NCBI GenBank assembly: GCA_016235455.1
Contig: JACRKZ010000073.1
Span: 1 to 64,000 of the forward strand
Origin: Armatimonadota bacterium
Lineage (GTDB): Bacteria > Armatimonadota > UBA10988
DNA: 64,000 bases
Direction: 5' to 3'
Position numbers and translations under genes: made by a program. This document shows positions 34,869 to 44,800 of this stretch, piece by piece; within the stretch, counting starts at the first letter, position 1; each line of letters starts with the position of its first letter. Below the pieces are notes generated by a model that made no database searches, was not told the DNA's origin, and saw only the letters and a list, made by a program, of their open reading frames with translations.

Positions 34869-36869
34869 ATGAAACCGATGAGATTGCTGCTGGGCCTCCT
34901 GGCGGCACTGAGCCTGACGCCGTGCGTCCAGGCCCAGGAGCCGGCCAAGCCTTTCGTTCATCCGCTCTTCTGTGACAACGCCGTGCTGCAGCGCGACACC
35001 GTCTTCCCCGTGTGGGGCTGGACCCAGCCCGGCGCGCAGGTCACCGTCCAGTTCGCGGGCCGGACGGCGGCCGCCAAGGCCCAGGCCGATGGCAAGTGGT
35101 GCGCGAAGCTCGGCCCGTTCTCGGCCGGCGGCCCGTTCGAGCTGGTCATCTCCGGGCCGGAGCAGGCCAAGCTCACCAACGTCATGTGTGGTGACGTCTG
35201 GATCTGCAGCGGCCAGTCCAACATGGAGATGGGCATCAACGCCATCGACTCTCCCAAGGACGTCGCGGCGGCCAACTACCCCGGCATCCGGTTGTTCATG
35301 GTCGACAACGCCATCGACACCAAGCCGCGCGCGGTGTTGCCGGGTAAGTGGAAGGTCTGCACGCCACAGAGCGCGGTCGAGGGCGGCTGGAATGGCTTCT
35401 CCGCGGTCGGCTACTTCTTCGGGCGCTACCTGCACGAGACGCTGAAGGTGCCCATCGGCCTGATCGACAGCAACTGGGGCGGTACCATCGCCGAGGCCTG
35501 GACCAGCGGCGACAGCCTGCGCAAGATGCCGGACTTTGCTGAACAGGTGCAGTTGCTTGAGAACGCCAAGAACGGCGAGGCTGACCTGGCCAAGGCCATG
35601 GACGGCTGGTGGGCCAAGAACGATCCCGGCTCGGACGCCGCCAGGAGTTGGGCTGCCGTGGATGCCGACACCAAGGCTTTCGGTACCATGGACCTGCCCA
35701 AGACCTGGGAGGACGGCGGCTGGGGTGCCTGGGATGGCATCGCCTGGTTCCGGCGCGACGTGAACCTGTCGGCTGACTGGGCCGGCAAGGAGGCCACGCT
35801 GAGCCTCGGTCCCATCGACGATCGCGACACGACCTACGTCAACGGCACCAAGGTCGGTGCGGGCAATGACTGGCAGACGCCGCGCGTCTACAAGCTGCCG
35901 GCCGGCCTGCTCAAGGCCGGACGCAACGTCATCGCGGTGCGTGTGCTCGACACCGGTGGCGGCGGCGGCATCTACGGCCAGGCCGACCAGATGAAGCTGA
36001 GCGCCGCTGGGCTGGCGGATGGCTCGCTGGCCGGGACGTGGCTGGCGCGTCGCAGCGTGTCGCTGGATAAGTGCGGTTCGCCGCCGGCGGTGGTCGGGCA
36101 GGGCAATCCCAACTACCCGACACTGCTCTACAACGCCATGATCGCGCCGCTCACGCCCTATGGCCTGCGCGGCGCCGTCTGGTACCAGGGCGAATCGAAT
36201 GTGGGCCGCGCGCGGCAGTATGCACGGCTGATGCCGGTGCTCATCGCCGACTGGCGCGGGAAGTTCGACAACCCGCGCATGGGCTTCTACACCACGCAGT
36301 TGGCTAACTTCATGGCCCGGCAGCCGCAGCCCGGCGAGTCCGGCTGGGCGGAGCTGCGTGAGGCCCAGGCCGATACCGCGGAGCATGTACGCCACTCGGG
36401 CATGGCCGTGGCCATCGACATCGGCGATGCCGGTGATATCCATCCCAAGAACAAGCAGGACGTGGGCAAGCGGCTGGCGCTGGCGGCGCTGGCACGCACC
36501 TATGGCCTCGATATCGAGTACTCCGGCCCGCAGTACCGCGCGATGACCGTCGAGGGCAACTGCGCGCGGCTGACCATGGCCCATGTGCGCGGTGGTCTGG
36601 TGGCCAAGGACGGGCCGTTGACCGGCTTCGCTATCAAGGGCGAAGACGGCCGATGGCTGTGGGCCGAAGCGGTCATCGATGGCGAGCAGGTCGTGGTCTG
36701 CTCGCCGCTGGTGGCCAAGCCGGTGGCGGTGCGCTACGCCTGGGCCGACAACCCGGCCTGCAACCTGTACAACCGTGCTGGTCTGCCCGCCGTGCCGTTC
36801 CGCACGGACACGCCCTACAGCGAGCCGCCCGTGGCGCGGCCCGCGATGAGGACCAATACGCTGAGGTAG
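34869..36869 (+). CDS. Secreted sialate O-acetylesterase (SASA/DUF303)
   Basis: The enzyme removes O-acetyl groups from sialic acids or xylan-type sugars. A signal peptide (MKPMRLLLGLLAALSLTPCVQA) leads to an SGNH-like catalytic module: nucleophile S117 in CSGQSNMEMG and the Asp-His pair in DIHPKNKQDVG (D523, H525). A jelly-roll insertion (about 270-380, with GGWGAWDGIAWFRRDV) divides the catalytic halves as in the family. At 666 residues it is typical. GAGGGA precedes ATG 34869; the track start is upstream. It lies in the run that includes the fucosidase, consistent with trimming decorated glycans outside the cell. Confidence 0.93.
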   Translation: MKPMRLLLGLLAALSLTPCVQAQEPAKPFVHPLFCDNAVLQRDTVFPVWGWTQPGAQVTVQFAGRTAAAKAQADGKWCAKLGPFSAGGPFELVISGPEQAKLTNVMCGDVWICSGQSNMEMGINAIDSPKDVAAANYPGIRLFMVDNAIDTKPRAVLPGKWKVCTPQSAVEGGWNGFSAVGYFFGRYLHETLKVPIGLIDSNWGGTIAEAWTSGDSLRKMPDFAEQVQLLENAKNGEADLAKAMDGWWAKNDPGSDAARSWAAVDADTKAFGTMDLPKTWEDGGWGAWDGIAWFRRDVNLSADWAGKEATLSLGPIDDRDTTYVNGTKVGAGNDWQTPRVYKLPAGLLKAGRNVIAVRVLDTGGGGGIYGQADQMKLSAAGLADGSLAGTWLARRSVSLDKCGSPPAVVGQGNPNYPTLLYNAMIAPLTPYGLRGAVWYQGESNVGRARQYARLMPVLIADWRGKFDNPRMGFYTTQLANFMARQPQPGESGWAELREAQADTAEHVRHSGMAVAIDIGDAGDIHPKNKQDVGKRLALAALARTYGLDIEYSGPQYRAMTVEGNCARLTMAHVRGGLVAKDGPLTGFAIKGEDGRWLWAEAVIDGEQVVVCSPLVAKPVAVRYAWADNPACNLYNRAGLPAVPFRTDTPYSEPPVARPAMRTNTLR

Positions 36870-36876
36870 GCTGGTC

Positions 36877-37686
36877 ATGCCCTACAGCATCACCACCGAC
36901 TACCACGTCGACCCGGCCGTGCCATGGGCGCTGCAACTGCGGCGCATGCGCGCGGCCGGGTTCGACCGCATCCACTGGTGCTGGGACTGGAACGCCAACG
37001 TCGTCTACGGCGAGGCGGGGTTGGCTCGCGTTCGTGACCTGCTGACCGAGGCCGACCTGGCCCTGGCCGACACGCACGGTGCCATCGCCGGCGAGGCCCG
37101 CGAGTACAGTGTCGATCCCGCGCAGCGCGCGGCGGGCTTGGCGCTGCATCGCGACCGGCTGGCCTTCACCGCCGCGCTGGGCGGTGACGTGGTGGTTCTA
37201 CATCCGCCCGAGGGCCGGGGCGAGGAGCTAGAAGCGGCCACCGAGCGCATGGTAGCTGCCTGCCTCGAGTTGGTGCCGACTGTGCGCCAGACCGGCGTGC
37301 GGCTGGCCATTGAGAACATCTGGCCGAGCGAGCGCAACCGGCTGGTCATCGCGCGCCTGCTGTCGGCGTTTGAGCCTGACATCATGGGTTTCTGCCTCGA
37401 CAGCGGCCACGCCAACGTGGCCGGCGACCTCGACTGGCTCATCGACTATGCCTTCGACCGGCTGCTGGCCGTGCATCTGCACGACAATGACGGTAGCGGC
37501 GACCAGCACCTGTTGCCGGGCGATGGCACGGTGCCGTGGGACAAGCTGACCAGCGCGCTGCGCGATGCCGGCTATGCGAAGGTGCGCAACCTGGAACTGA
37601 GCATGAGCGCGCGCTACGGCGGCGACGAAGAGGCCTTCCTAGGCGAGGCCATGGTACGGGCCGAACGCCTGGTCGGCTGCGGATAG
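36877..37686 (+). CDS. Sugar-phosphate isomerase/epimerase-like TIM barrel
   Basis: A 269-residue xylose-isomerase-like TIM-barrel protein (AP-endonuclease-2 superfamily). Putative metal ligands are the Glu in LAIENIW, Asp/His in CLDSGHANV, His in AVHLHDNDG and a late Glu in NLELSM. Proteins of this family isomerise or epimerise ketoses, or act on inositols; the exact sugar is open. It starts 7 nt after the acetylesterase and 9 nt before the fucosidase, strongly suggesting co-translation in one catabolic pathway. Confidence 0.88.
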   Translation: MPYSITTDYHVDPAVPWALQLRRMRAAGFDRIHWCWDWNANVVYGEAGLARVRDLLTEADLALADTHGAIAGEAREYSVDPAQRAAGLALHRDRLAFTAALGGDVVVLHPPEGRGEELEAATERMVAACLELVPTVRQTGVRLAIENIWPSERNRLVIARLLSAFEPDIMGFCLDSGHANVAGDLDWLIDYAFDRLLAVHLHDNDGSGDQHLLPGDGTVPWDKLTSALRDAGYAKVRNLELSMSARYGGDEEAFLGEAMVRAERLVGCG

Positions 37687-37695
37687 GATGAGTTC

Positions 37696-39738
37696 ATGAG
37701 CACTACGCCCGCGCCGGCGCCGCTTGCGCCGATCCCGTCGCCTCGCCAGATGGCCTGGCAGCGCCGCGAAGTCATCGGATTCGTCCACTTCACGGTCAAC
37801 ACGTTCACGGACCGCGAATGGGGGCTCGGCAACGAGGACCCGGCCGTCTTCAATCCCACCCAGCTCGACGCGCTCCAGTGGGCGCGGGCGCTGAAGGCGG
37901 GCGGCGCCAAGATGGTCATCTTGACCGCCAAGCACCATGACGGCTTCTGCGTGTGGCCGAGCGCGCTGACCGACCACTCGGTTAAGTCGAGCCCGTGGCG
38001 CAACGGCCAGGGCGACGTGGTGCGCGAACTGAGCGATGCCTGCGCCGCCGAAGGGCTGGATTTCGGCGTCTACCTGTCGCCCTGGGACCGCCACGAGCCG
38101 ACCTATGGCTCCGGACAGGAGTACAACGACTACTACGTGGCGCAACTCACCGAACTGCTGACCCAGTACGGGCCAATCAAGGAAGTGTGGTTCGACGGCG
38201 CGTGTGGCGAAGGGCCCAACGGCAAGCGGCAGGTCTATGACTTCGCGCGCTTCTGGGGCACGGTACGTGACCTGGCGCCCGACGCTGTCATGTTCTCCGA
38301 TGCCGGGCCCGACGTACGCTGGGTCGGCAACGAGAGCGGCTACAGCGCCGACGAGTCGTGGTCGACGGTCGACCGCTGCCGGTGGGGCGTGGGCGCCAAC
38401 AACGAGCATCAGACGCGCGGCCACGAGGGCGGCGCCGACTGGCTTCCGCCGGAGACCGACGTCTCCGTGCGGCCGGGCTGGTTCTACCACGCGTCCGAGG
38501 ACGACCGCGTCAAGAGCCTGGACAAGCTGCTCGACATCTACTACCACAGCGTCGGGCTGAACAGCGTGCTGCTGCTCAATGTGCCGCCCGACCAGCGGGG
38601 CCTGATCCACGAGAACGACGCGACGCGACTGGCGGAGTTCCGCGCGGTCATCGACGCGACGTTCGCCCGCGACCTGGCCGTGGACCGACCGGTCGTGGCC
38701 AGCAACGTGCGTGGCAACGACATCCTCTACGCCTCGGGCAACGTTACGCATAACGACCAGGATACCTACTGGGCCACCGACGACGAGGTGGTCAGCGCCT
38801 CGCTCGAGATGGACCTGGGCGGACCGACGACCTTCAACGTCGTGGCCCTCGGCGAGGCCATCGCGCTGGGCCAGCGGGTGCGCCGCTTCCATGTCGAAGC
38901 GCTGGTCGACGGCGTCTGGCAGCCGCTGGCCGAGGGTCGTACTATAGGCTACCTGCGCCTGCTGCGACTGGCGCCGGTCACGGCCAGCCGCCTGCGGGTG
39001 ACCATCGATGACGCCCGCGCCTGCCCGTGCCTCAATACCGTGGGCCTGTTTCTCGAGCCGGCCAAGGTGGACTTTGGCACTGCCGACCGGGCCTTCGACG
39101 CCGCGGCCGGGCTCGACCTGACGCTGGCCTGCTCGGTGCCCGGCGCCGAGGTGCGCTACACGCTCGACGGCTCGGAGCCGACGGCGGCCAGCCCGCTGGC
39201 CAGTGGACCACTGCGCCTGACGGCGACCACCACCGTGCGGGCCAGGGCCTGGTACGATGGTGTGGCCAGCCCGTATCGCGCCGAAGGCACCTTCGAGGCG
39301 CTGATTGCGGAGACGCCTGGTGCGGCGCCGGCCGACGCGGGCTTCGCCTGCGCCTACTTCGAGGGTGGCTGGCAGACGCTGGACCAGATGGCCGGGGCCT
39401 CGCCGGTGGCCGAGAGCCGCGAGCCGGCCATCTCGCTCGCGCCCGCGCGGCGCGACCAGCACTGCGCGCTGCGGTTCACCGGCTCGTTCGAGGCGCCGGT
39501 CGACGGTCTGTACCGCTTCTGGGTCACGTCGGACGACGGCAGCCGCCTGTGGGTTGGCGATCGCCTGGTGGTCGACAACGACGGCCTGCACGGCGAGCCC
39601 ACCGAGCGTGGCGGACTGGCCAACCTCAGAGCCGGCGCGCATTCGCTGACGCTGGCCTGGTTCCGGGCGGCCGGCGGGCAGGCTCTGGCGGTCGAGTGGG
39701 CCGGCCCGGGCATGGCGCGGAGGCCGCTTGGCTCTTGA
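37696..39738 (+). CDS. GH29 alpha-L-fucosidase with F5/8-like, beta-hexosaminidase-C-like and PA14 modules
   Basis: The enzyme releases alpha-linked L-fucose. The GH29 barrel occupies about 1-330: GFVHFTVNTFTDREWG, LTAKHHDGFCVWPS and the nucleophile D167 in KEVWFDGACGEG. A beta-sandwich like F5/8-type binding modules follows, then a CHB_HEX_C-like unit (VRYTLDGSEPT, about 480-535) and a PA14 unit (about 550-675, FRFWVTSDDGSRLWVGD type). No signal peptide is visible, which is odd for a multi-module fucosidase; either it works in the cytoplasm on imported oligosaccharide or exports by another route. It closes the acetylesterase-isomerase run. Confidence 0.93.
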   Translation: MSTTPAPAPLAPIPSPRQMAWQRREVIGFVHFTVNTFTDREWGLGNEDPAVFNPTQLDALQWARALKAGGAKMVILTAKHHDGFCVWPSALTDHSVKSSPWRNGQGDVVRELSDACAAEGLDFGVYLSPWDRHEPTYGSGQEYNDYYVAQLTELLTQYGPIKEVWFDGACGEGPNGKRQVYDFARFWGTVRDLAPDAVMFSDAGPDVRWVGNESGYSADESWSTVDRCRWGVGANNEHQTRGHEGGADWLPPETDVSVRPGWFYHASEDDRVKSLDKLLDIYYHSVGLNSVLLLNVPPDQRGLIHENDATRLAEFRAVIDATFARDLAVDRPVVASNVRGNDILYASGNVTHNDQDTYWATDDEVVSASLEMDLGGPTTFNVVALGEAIALGQRVRRFHVEALVDGVWQPLAEGRTIGYLRLLRLAPVTASRLRVTIDDARACPCLNTVGLFLEPAKVDFGTADRAFDAAAGLDLTLACSVPGAEVRYTLDGSEPTAASPLASGPLRLTATTTVRARAWYDGVASPYRAEGTFEALIAETPGAAPADAGFACAYFEGGWQTLDQMAGASPVAESREPAISLAPARRDQHCALRFTGSFEAPVDGLYRFWVTSDDGSRLWVGDRLVVDNDGLHGEPTERGGLANLRAGAHSLTLAWFRAAGGQALAVEWAGPGMARRPLGS

Positions 39739-39770
39739 CCACAAGCCGCCCAAGCGGCGATGATGCAGAC

Positions 39771-40253
39771 ATGGCCAGCTACCAGTGCATTCGTATCGGT
39801 GACGAGGTCGTGGCGTTCGTCTGGAGCGAGCGCGGCGTGCAGCGCGTGTGCCTGCCACAGCCCTCGCGCGAGGCGGCGCTGGCCGCGGTCGGCGTGCGCG
39901 CGGACACGGGCGAATCGTGCCACAGCGAACTCGCTGGCCTGTTGGAGCGTTTCTATCAGGGGCAACCGGTCGACTTTGGCGCGATAGCGCTCGACCTGGG
40001 CCGGCAGACATCGTTCACCGCCGCGGTGCGCGCGCGTGTGCTGGCGCTGGGCTGGGGCCAGACCGCCACCTACGGCGACGTGGCCACGGCGGCCGGCAGC
40101 CCGCGAGGCGCCCGCGCCGTCGGCCAGGTCATGGCGCGCAATCCGGTGCCGCCGCTGATCCCTTGCCACCGCGTGCTCGGTAGCCAGGGACTGGGCGGCT
40201 ACGGCGGCGGGCTGGCTCTGAAGAGCCGGTTGCTGGAGTGGGAGAGAGGTTGA
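39771..40253 (+). CDS. ogt: Methylated-DNA-protein-cysteine methyltransferase
   Basis: Repairs O6-methylguanine by transferring the methyl group to its own cysteine. The 160 residues end in NPVPPLIPCHRVLGSQGLGGYGGGLALKSRLL, with acceptor C132 in the PCHR motif, and contain the helix-turn-helix DNA grip (GQTATYGDVATAAGSPRGARAVGQ). The track ORF starts inside the fucosidase; ATG 39771 fits the family but has no clear ribosome site. Its TGA overlaps the ATG of the next gene (TGATG), implying coupling. Confidence 0.95.
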   Translation: MASYQCIRIGDEVVAFVWSERGVQRVCLPQPSREAALAAVGVRADTGESCHSELAGLLERFYQGQPVDFGAIALDLGRQTSFTAAVRARVLALGWGQTATYGDVATAAGSPRGARAVGQVMARNPVPPLIPCHRVLGSQGLGGYGGGLALKSRLLEWERG

Positions 40254-40681
40254 TGCGCGAGTTCGTCATCCGCTGGATCGGCAATGCCATGATCCTGCTG
40301 ATCGTGGCCAACGCGCTGCACGGCCAGCCGGGCCAGCCGGACCCGGTGGTGGTGCACGGCTTTGGCGCAGCCTTCCTCGGCGTGGCGCTGGTCACCGTGC
40401 TGAATCTGGTGCTGCAGCCCATGGTCAGCGTCGTCAAGGCGCTGGGCTGCCTGGTCAACCTGATCACCATCGGCGTCTTCGGCTGGTTGGTGTCGTTCGG
40501 CTTCTGGGCGCTGGCATTCTTCCTGGTCGGCTTCATGACCCGGCCGCTGGGCGACGACTTCCGTATTGAGAGCTTCGGCGCGGCGGCCGCCGCGGCGTTC
40601 TGGATGGCGCTGGGCAACGGCCTGCTGAGCATGGCGGTCCATCGCCGCGAGGACGATGAGGGACGAGAGAGGGAGCGGTGA
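40253..40681 (+). CDS. Holin-like (YvlD/phage_holin_4_2 type) membrane protein
   Basis: A 142-residue membrane protein with about four hydrophobic segments (IGNAMILLIVANAL, GAAFLGVALVTVLNLVLQPM, LGCLVNLITIGVFGWLVSFGFW and AAAAAAFWMALGNGLLSM). The arrangement, with the short LVNLITIGVF core, resembles the YvlD family once named after phage holins. The cellular role is not established. GGAGAGAGG precedes the ATG, which overlaps the ogt stop. It is followed after 7 nt by rapZ. Confidence 0.8.
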   Translation: MREFVIRWIGNAMILLIVANALHGQPGQPDPVVVHGFGAAFLGVALVTVLNLVLQPMVSVVKALGCLVNLITIGVFGWLVSFGFWALAFFLVGFMTRPLGDDFRIESFGAAAAAAFWMALGNGLLSMAVHRREDDEGRERER

Positions 40682-40688
40682 TTCGCGC

Positions 40689-41573
40689 ATGACGCCGACC
40701 CAACTGGTCATCGTCACAGGCATGTCTGGCGCTGGCAAGTCCACCGCCATCCGCTGCCTGGAGGAGATGAGCTACTTCACCATCGACAACATGCCGCCGT
40801 CGCTGCTGCCTACCTTCGTGCAGCTCTGCGCGACCCAGGAGCGCCCGGTATCGCATGTGGCGGCGGTGATCGATGTGCGCGGCGGCGAGTTCTTCGACGA
40901 CATTGTCTCCGCGCTCGATGAGCTGGACCAGGCCGGTTCGCCCTATCGCATCGTCTTCCTCGACGCGAGCACCGAGGTGCTGCTGTCGCGGTTCAAGGAA
41001 CACCGTGTCCGCCATCCGCTACAGAGCGACGGCCGGTCGTTGCTCGATGCCATCGAGGCCGAACGCGAATTGCTGGGTGAGCTCAAGGGTCGGGCCAGCG
41101 TCGTGCTCGACACCAGCGCCGAGACCGTGCGTGCGCTGCGCGGCGAGTTGACCAAGCTGTTTCCCGTGCGCGACGGCGGCAACGAGATGATGGTCCACAT
41201 CGTCTCGTTCGGCTACAAGCACGGCATGCCGGCCGACGTCGACTACGTGTTCGACGTCCGCTACCTGCGCAACCCGCACCACGATCCCGAGCTGCGCCCG
41301 TTCACCGGCGATGATCCGCGCGTGCGCGCCTACGTCGAGGAAGACCCGCGCACCGCGGAGATCCGCGCACGGCTCTGCGACTTCGTGGACTTCGTGCTGC
41401 CTCAGCACTATGAGGAAGGGCGGCGCTACGTGAGTATCGGCATCGGCTGCACCGGCGGCAAGCATCGCAGCCGCGTAGTGGCGGCGTATCTCGCGGAGCA
41501 TCTGGAGGCGCAAGGCTATCGCGTGGTGCGTCAGCATCGTGACCGCTACCGCGAGGGCCAGGGCTGGGGCTGA
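40689..41573 (+). CDS. rapZ: RNase adapter protein RapZ
   Basis: RapZ is a nucleotide-binding protein that in enterobacteria directs RNase E to the GlmZ small RNA and so controls glucosamine-6-P synthesis; in other phyla its target is unknown. The 294 residues have the Walker A motif VIVTGMSGAGKSTAI, EEMSYFTIDNMPPSLLP, and the C-terminal domain FGYKHGMPADVDYVFDVRYLRNPH and IGCTGGKHRSRVVAAYL. ATG 40689 opens on MTPTQLVIVTG; a GGGAG about 12 nt upstream is its ribosome site. Confidence 0.95.
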   Translation: MTPTQLVIVTGMSGAGKSTAIRCLEEMSYFTIDNMPPSLLPTFVQLCATQERPVSHVAAVIDVRGGEFFDDIVSALDELDQAGSPYRIVFLDASTEVLLSRFKEHRVRHPLQSDGRSLLDAIEAERELLGELKGRASVVLDTSAETVRALRGELTKLFPVRDGGNEMMVHIVSFGYKHGMPADVDYVFDVRYLRNPHHDPELRPFTGDDPRVRAYVEEDPRTAEIRARLCDFVDFVLPQHYEEGRRYVSIGIGCTGGKHRSRVVAAYLAEHLEAQGYRVVRQHRDRYREGQGWG

Positions 41574-41638
41574 CCCTTCACCGCGGCGCGTTGCCGCAGC
41601 ACACTAGAAATGGGTCTGGCAACCCGGAGGTCGTAGCG

Positions 41639-41866
41639 ATGGCCGAATCTGGCACCGAGAATCAGGTAGCGCTCACCGCGCCGCCCATCCACGAGCCCGA
41701 ACTGTGTGGCGGGTGCCTGATGTGTTGGGTGTACTGCCCCGAGGACGCCATCATCGTCGAACGCGGCCGCATCGTGGGTGTCGACCCGCAGGCCTGCGCG
41801 CGCTGCGGCCAGTGCGTGCTCGTCTGTCAGCCCACGCGTCACGCCCGTCACTGGCCCGACGCCTAA
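41639..41866 (+). CDS. Small 2[4Fe-4S] ferredoxin
   Basis: A 75-residue dicluster ferredoxin. ELCGGCLMCWVYCPED and ACARCGQCVLVCQP each supply the CxxCxxCxxxC ligands; the second run ends CQ instead of CP. The central sequence resembles delta subunits of 2-oxoacid:ferredoxin oxidoreductases, but no such oxidoreductase is nearby, so its partner is unknown. GGAGG sits 8 nt before ATG 41639; the track start is too early. It ends overlapping the stop of the convergent recQ. Confidence 0.88.
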   Translation: MAESGTENQVALTAPPIHEPELCGGCLMCWVYCPEDAIIVERGRIVGVDPQACARCGQCVLVCQPTRHARHWPDA

Positions 41867-44800
41867 CCGATCACCAGCGCCAGACACGGTGCCAGCCCGG
41901 TGGCCCGCACCTGGCCTGCCAGCGCCGTGACATCGGCCAGACCGCCCACCAGCAGCAGCGGCGCTGCCCAGCGGTCGGGATGGGCGGCGATGTCGAAACA
42001 CACCGGCCAGCCCAGACGGCGGCTCAGCGCCACCAGCAACTCGTCGGCCGCCTGGCACGACACAGCCCCCGCCAGCGCCACCGGCTGTGCCGACAGCACA
42101 GGCAGAACCGCCTCGACCGACGCCGTACCCGTCAGCCGCCAGCCTCGCGACCAGGGGCCAGCCAGCGCCACGACTTCGCCCGCATCCGCCGGCTCGGGCG
42201 CCGGCTCGGCGGCTGGCGCGAGCGACTGCTTCACCCAGCGGATGGCAGCCAGTGAGGTGCCGTCGCCCAGAGCGGCGCGCACCAGGTGCAATGGCCGTTC
42301 GGGCTCCACCTCAAGCGCTGCCAGAATGCGGCGATGGGCCTCATCGCCGAGTAGTTCGGCGCAGTCGATGTCGCCACGATCGAGGAGTGCCATGACATGC
42401 GTGTTCAGGCGCGCGATGGTCACTCCAGCTTCCCTGGCGGCCTCATCCAGCGTGTGCCCACGGCGAATCATCCGCACGCCGGCCTCGAAGGGATCGCTCG
42501 GCGGCGCGGCGGTGGCGGCGGGCAGTGGCGCGGTTGGCATTTCGTGGGGCTGAGTCTGCTCGGCCCAGGCCAGGAGTACGGGCAGCAGGGAGGCGCCATG
42601 GCGCTCGGCGAAGGCCGGCCCGGCGCCAGACAGGGCGCCCATGGACTGGACCGTATCGGGCCGGTGACGGCACAGGAGGCGTAGCAGGCGGTCGGCACAG
42701 ATGGTCCGGGCCGGCACGCCCTCGTCGCGCGAGCGCTGCGTGCGCCAGGCGCGCAACTGCTCAAAGAGCGTCATCTCCTCGGCCGTGAGCTGATGGTCTT
42801 CGGGCGGCGGTGGGGGCGCGGCCGCGGGGGGCACGCTGGAGGGTGCCGGCTCGCGCAGCAGTTCCAGGATAGCCTCGCCATACAGCTCAATCTTGCGCGG
42901 GCCGATGCCGTTGATCCGTTCGAGGTCGGCCAGACGGCGCGGTCGGCACTGGGCCAGCTCGGCCAGCGCGCGCTTGGACAGGACCATGAAGGGCGGCACG
43001 CCGTCTTCGGCGGCCTGGTCGCGGCACCAGACACGGAGCCGCTCGTGGAGCGCCTCATCATCAACCGACAGGTCGTCGGCCGGCGTCGGCTGAGGAGCGC
43101 CGTGTGCCGGGCGCAGGCACGGCAGGGCGATCGGCCGTGCCTCGTCGGCGAGTGCCGCGCGGCCATGGCGGGTGAGGGCCATGACCGGCTTGTCGCCATT
43201 GATCGGCTTGAGCCACCCATCGAGCACGAGGTTGTCGATGGCGTCGAGCACGGTCTTCGTGGGCCACGCCTTCAACTGGCCGTAGGTGGGCAGATTGCGC
43301 GCCCATGGCTCGACCGTCCGGGCCTTACTGCCCGACAGAATGCCACCCAGACGCACGCGGCCCAGGCCGTGGCGAGCCGCACCGACCGTGGTCAGGATGG
43401 TTCGCGCCACCTCGGTCTCGGCGGGTGTGGTGGCGGGATCGACAGCGGGTTCGGGGTCATCGGCGGCCATCTGCAGCGGGTCCGGCTCCTCGGGATCGCC
43501 GAAGTAGCCGAGCAGGAACCGGCGGCGTGACGGGGCGGTCTCGCAGTAGCGCACCATGGCGCCCACCTGGCTCTCGCGCAGGCGTCGACGCTGGTGCTGC
43601 AGCTCCACGAAGCGGTCCACGTCGCGGGAGGCGAGTTGGCCGGGCCGCAAGGTGTAGCGGCCCGTGCCGTCGTCCACGCCGAAGTCGTCAACCAGGCCCA
43701 GGCGCTCCAGGTAGTCGATGGCCCCGCGCGCCTGCGTATCGCTGAGGCTGGCGTCCTGCGCGGCTTCGTTGAGCGATCGCGCGCCGTGCCGCAGCGCCTC
43801 CAGCGTGGCGCGGAGCTGCTCGGCGCCCATCTCCTCATGCTCGATGAACCAGTACTGCAGTCCGGCATCGGTCGGGTGGTAGAGCATGATGCAGCGCGCC
43901 GGTTGGCCATCGCGGCCGGCGCGGCCGGCCTCCTGGTAGTAGGCTTCGATCGAGCCGGGCATGGTCCAGTGGATGACGAACCGTACCTCGGACTTGTCGA
44001 TGCCCATGCCAAAGGCGTTGGTGGCCACGACGATGGCGTCGGGATGGCTCATGAACAGGTCTTGCGCGGCGCTGCGCTCGCCCGCGGGCAGGCCGGCGTG
44101 GTAGAACACCGTCGGGCGGTGGGTGCGCTCGCCGATGTGCTGGGCCAGCCCTTCGGCGGCCTTGCGCGTGCCGCTGTAGATGATGCCACTGCCCGGCATC
44201 TCGTCGAGCAGCCGGTCGAGCTGGAGGAGTTTGCCGTCCTCGGTGGGCGCGTAGCGGATCTCGAAGGTCAGGTTCGGGCGGTTGAACCCCGACACGGCGC
44301 GCGGCAAGTCGGGCCGGCCGAGCTGCTTGGCGATGTCGTCCTGCACGTCCAGCGTGGCGGTGGCGGTCAGTGCCACGAGCGGCGGCTGGCCCAGGTCTTC
44401 CAGCACCTCGCCCATGAGCAGGTAGTCGGGCCGGAAATCGTGACCCCACTGGCTGATGCAGTGGGCCTCATCCACCACGAAGCGCTGGATGCAGACCTCG
44501 CGCAGCCGGCGGCGGAAACCCGACAGGCGGAAGCGCTCGGGCGCCACGTACAGCAGCTTGACGCGGCCCGTCACGGCATCGGACAGGGCGCGGCGCTGCT
44601 CGTCGGCGCCCATGGCGGAGTTGATGCAGGCGGCCGCGCCCGGCCAGCGCTGGTTGAGCGACTCCACCTGGTCCTTCATCAGCGCGATGAGCGGGCTGAC
44701 CACCAGCGTCAGTGGCGGCAGTTCCAGCGCCGGCAGTTGGAAGCAGAGCGACTTGCCGCTGCCGGTCGGGCGCACGACCAGTCGGTCCTCGCCGCGCAAC

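Noticed and set aside
34617-40011. Minus-strand ORFs of 753 and 790 residues
   Set aside because: Antisense to the acetylesterase and fucosidase genes, typical shadow composition.
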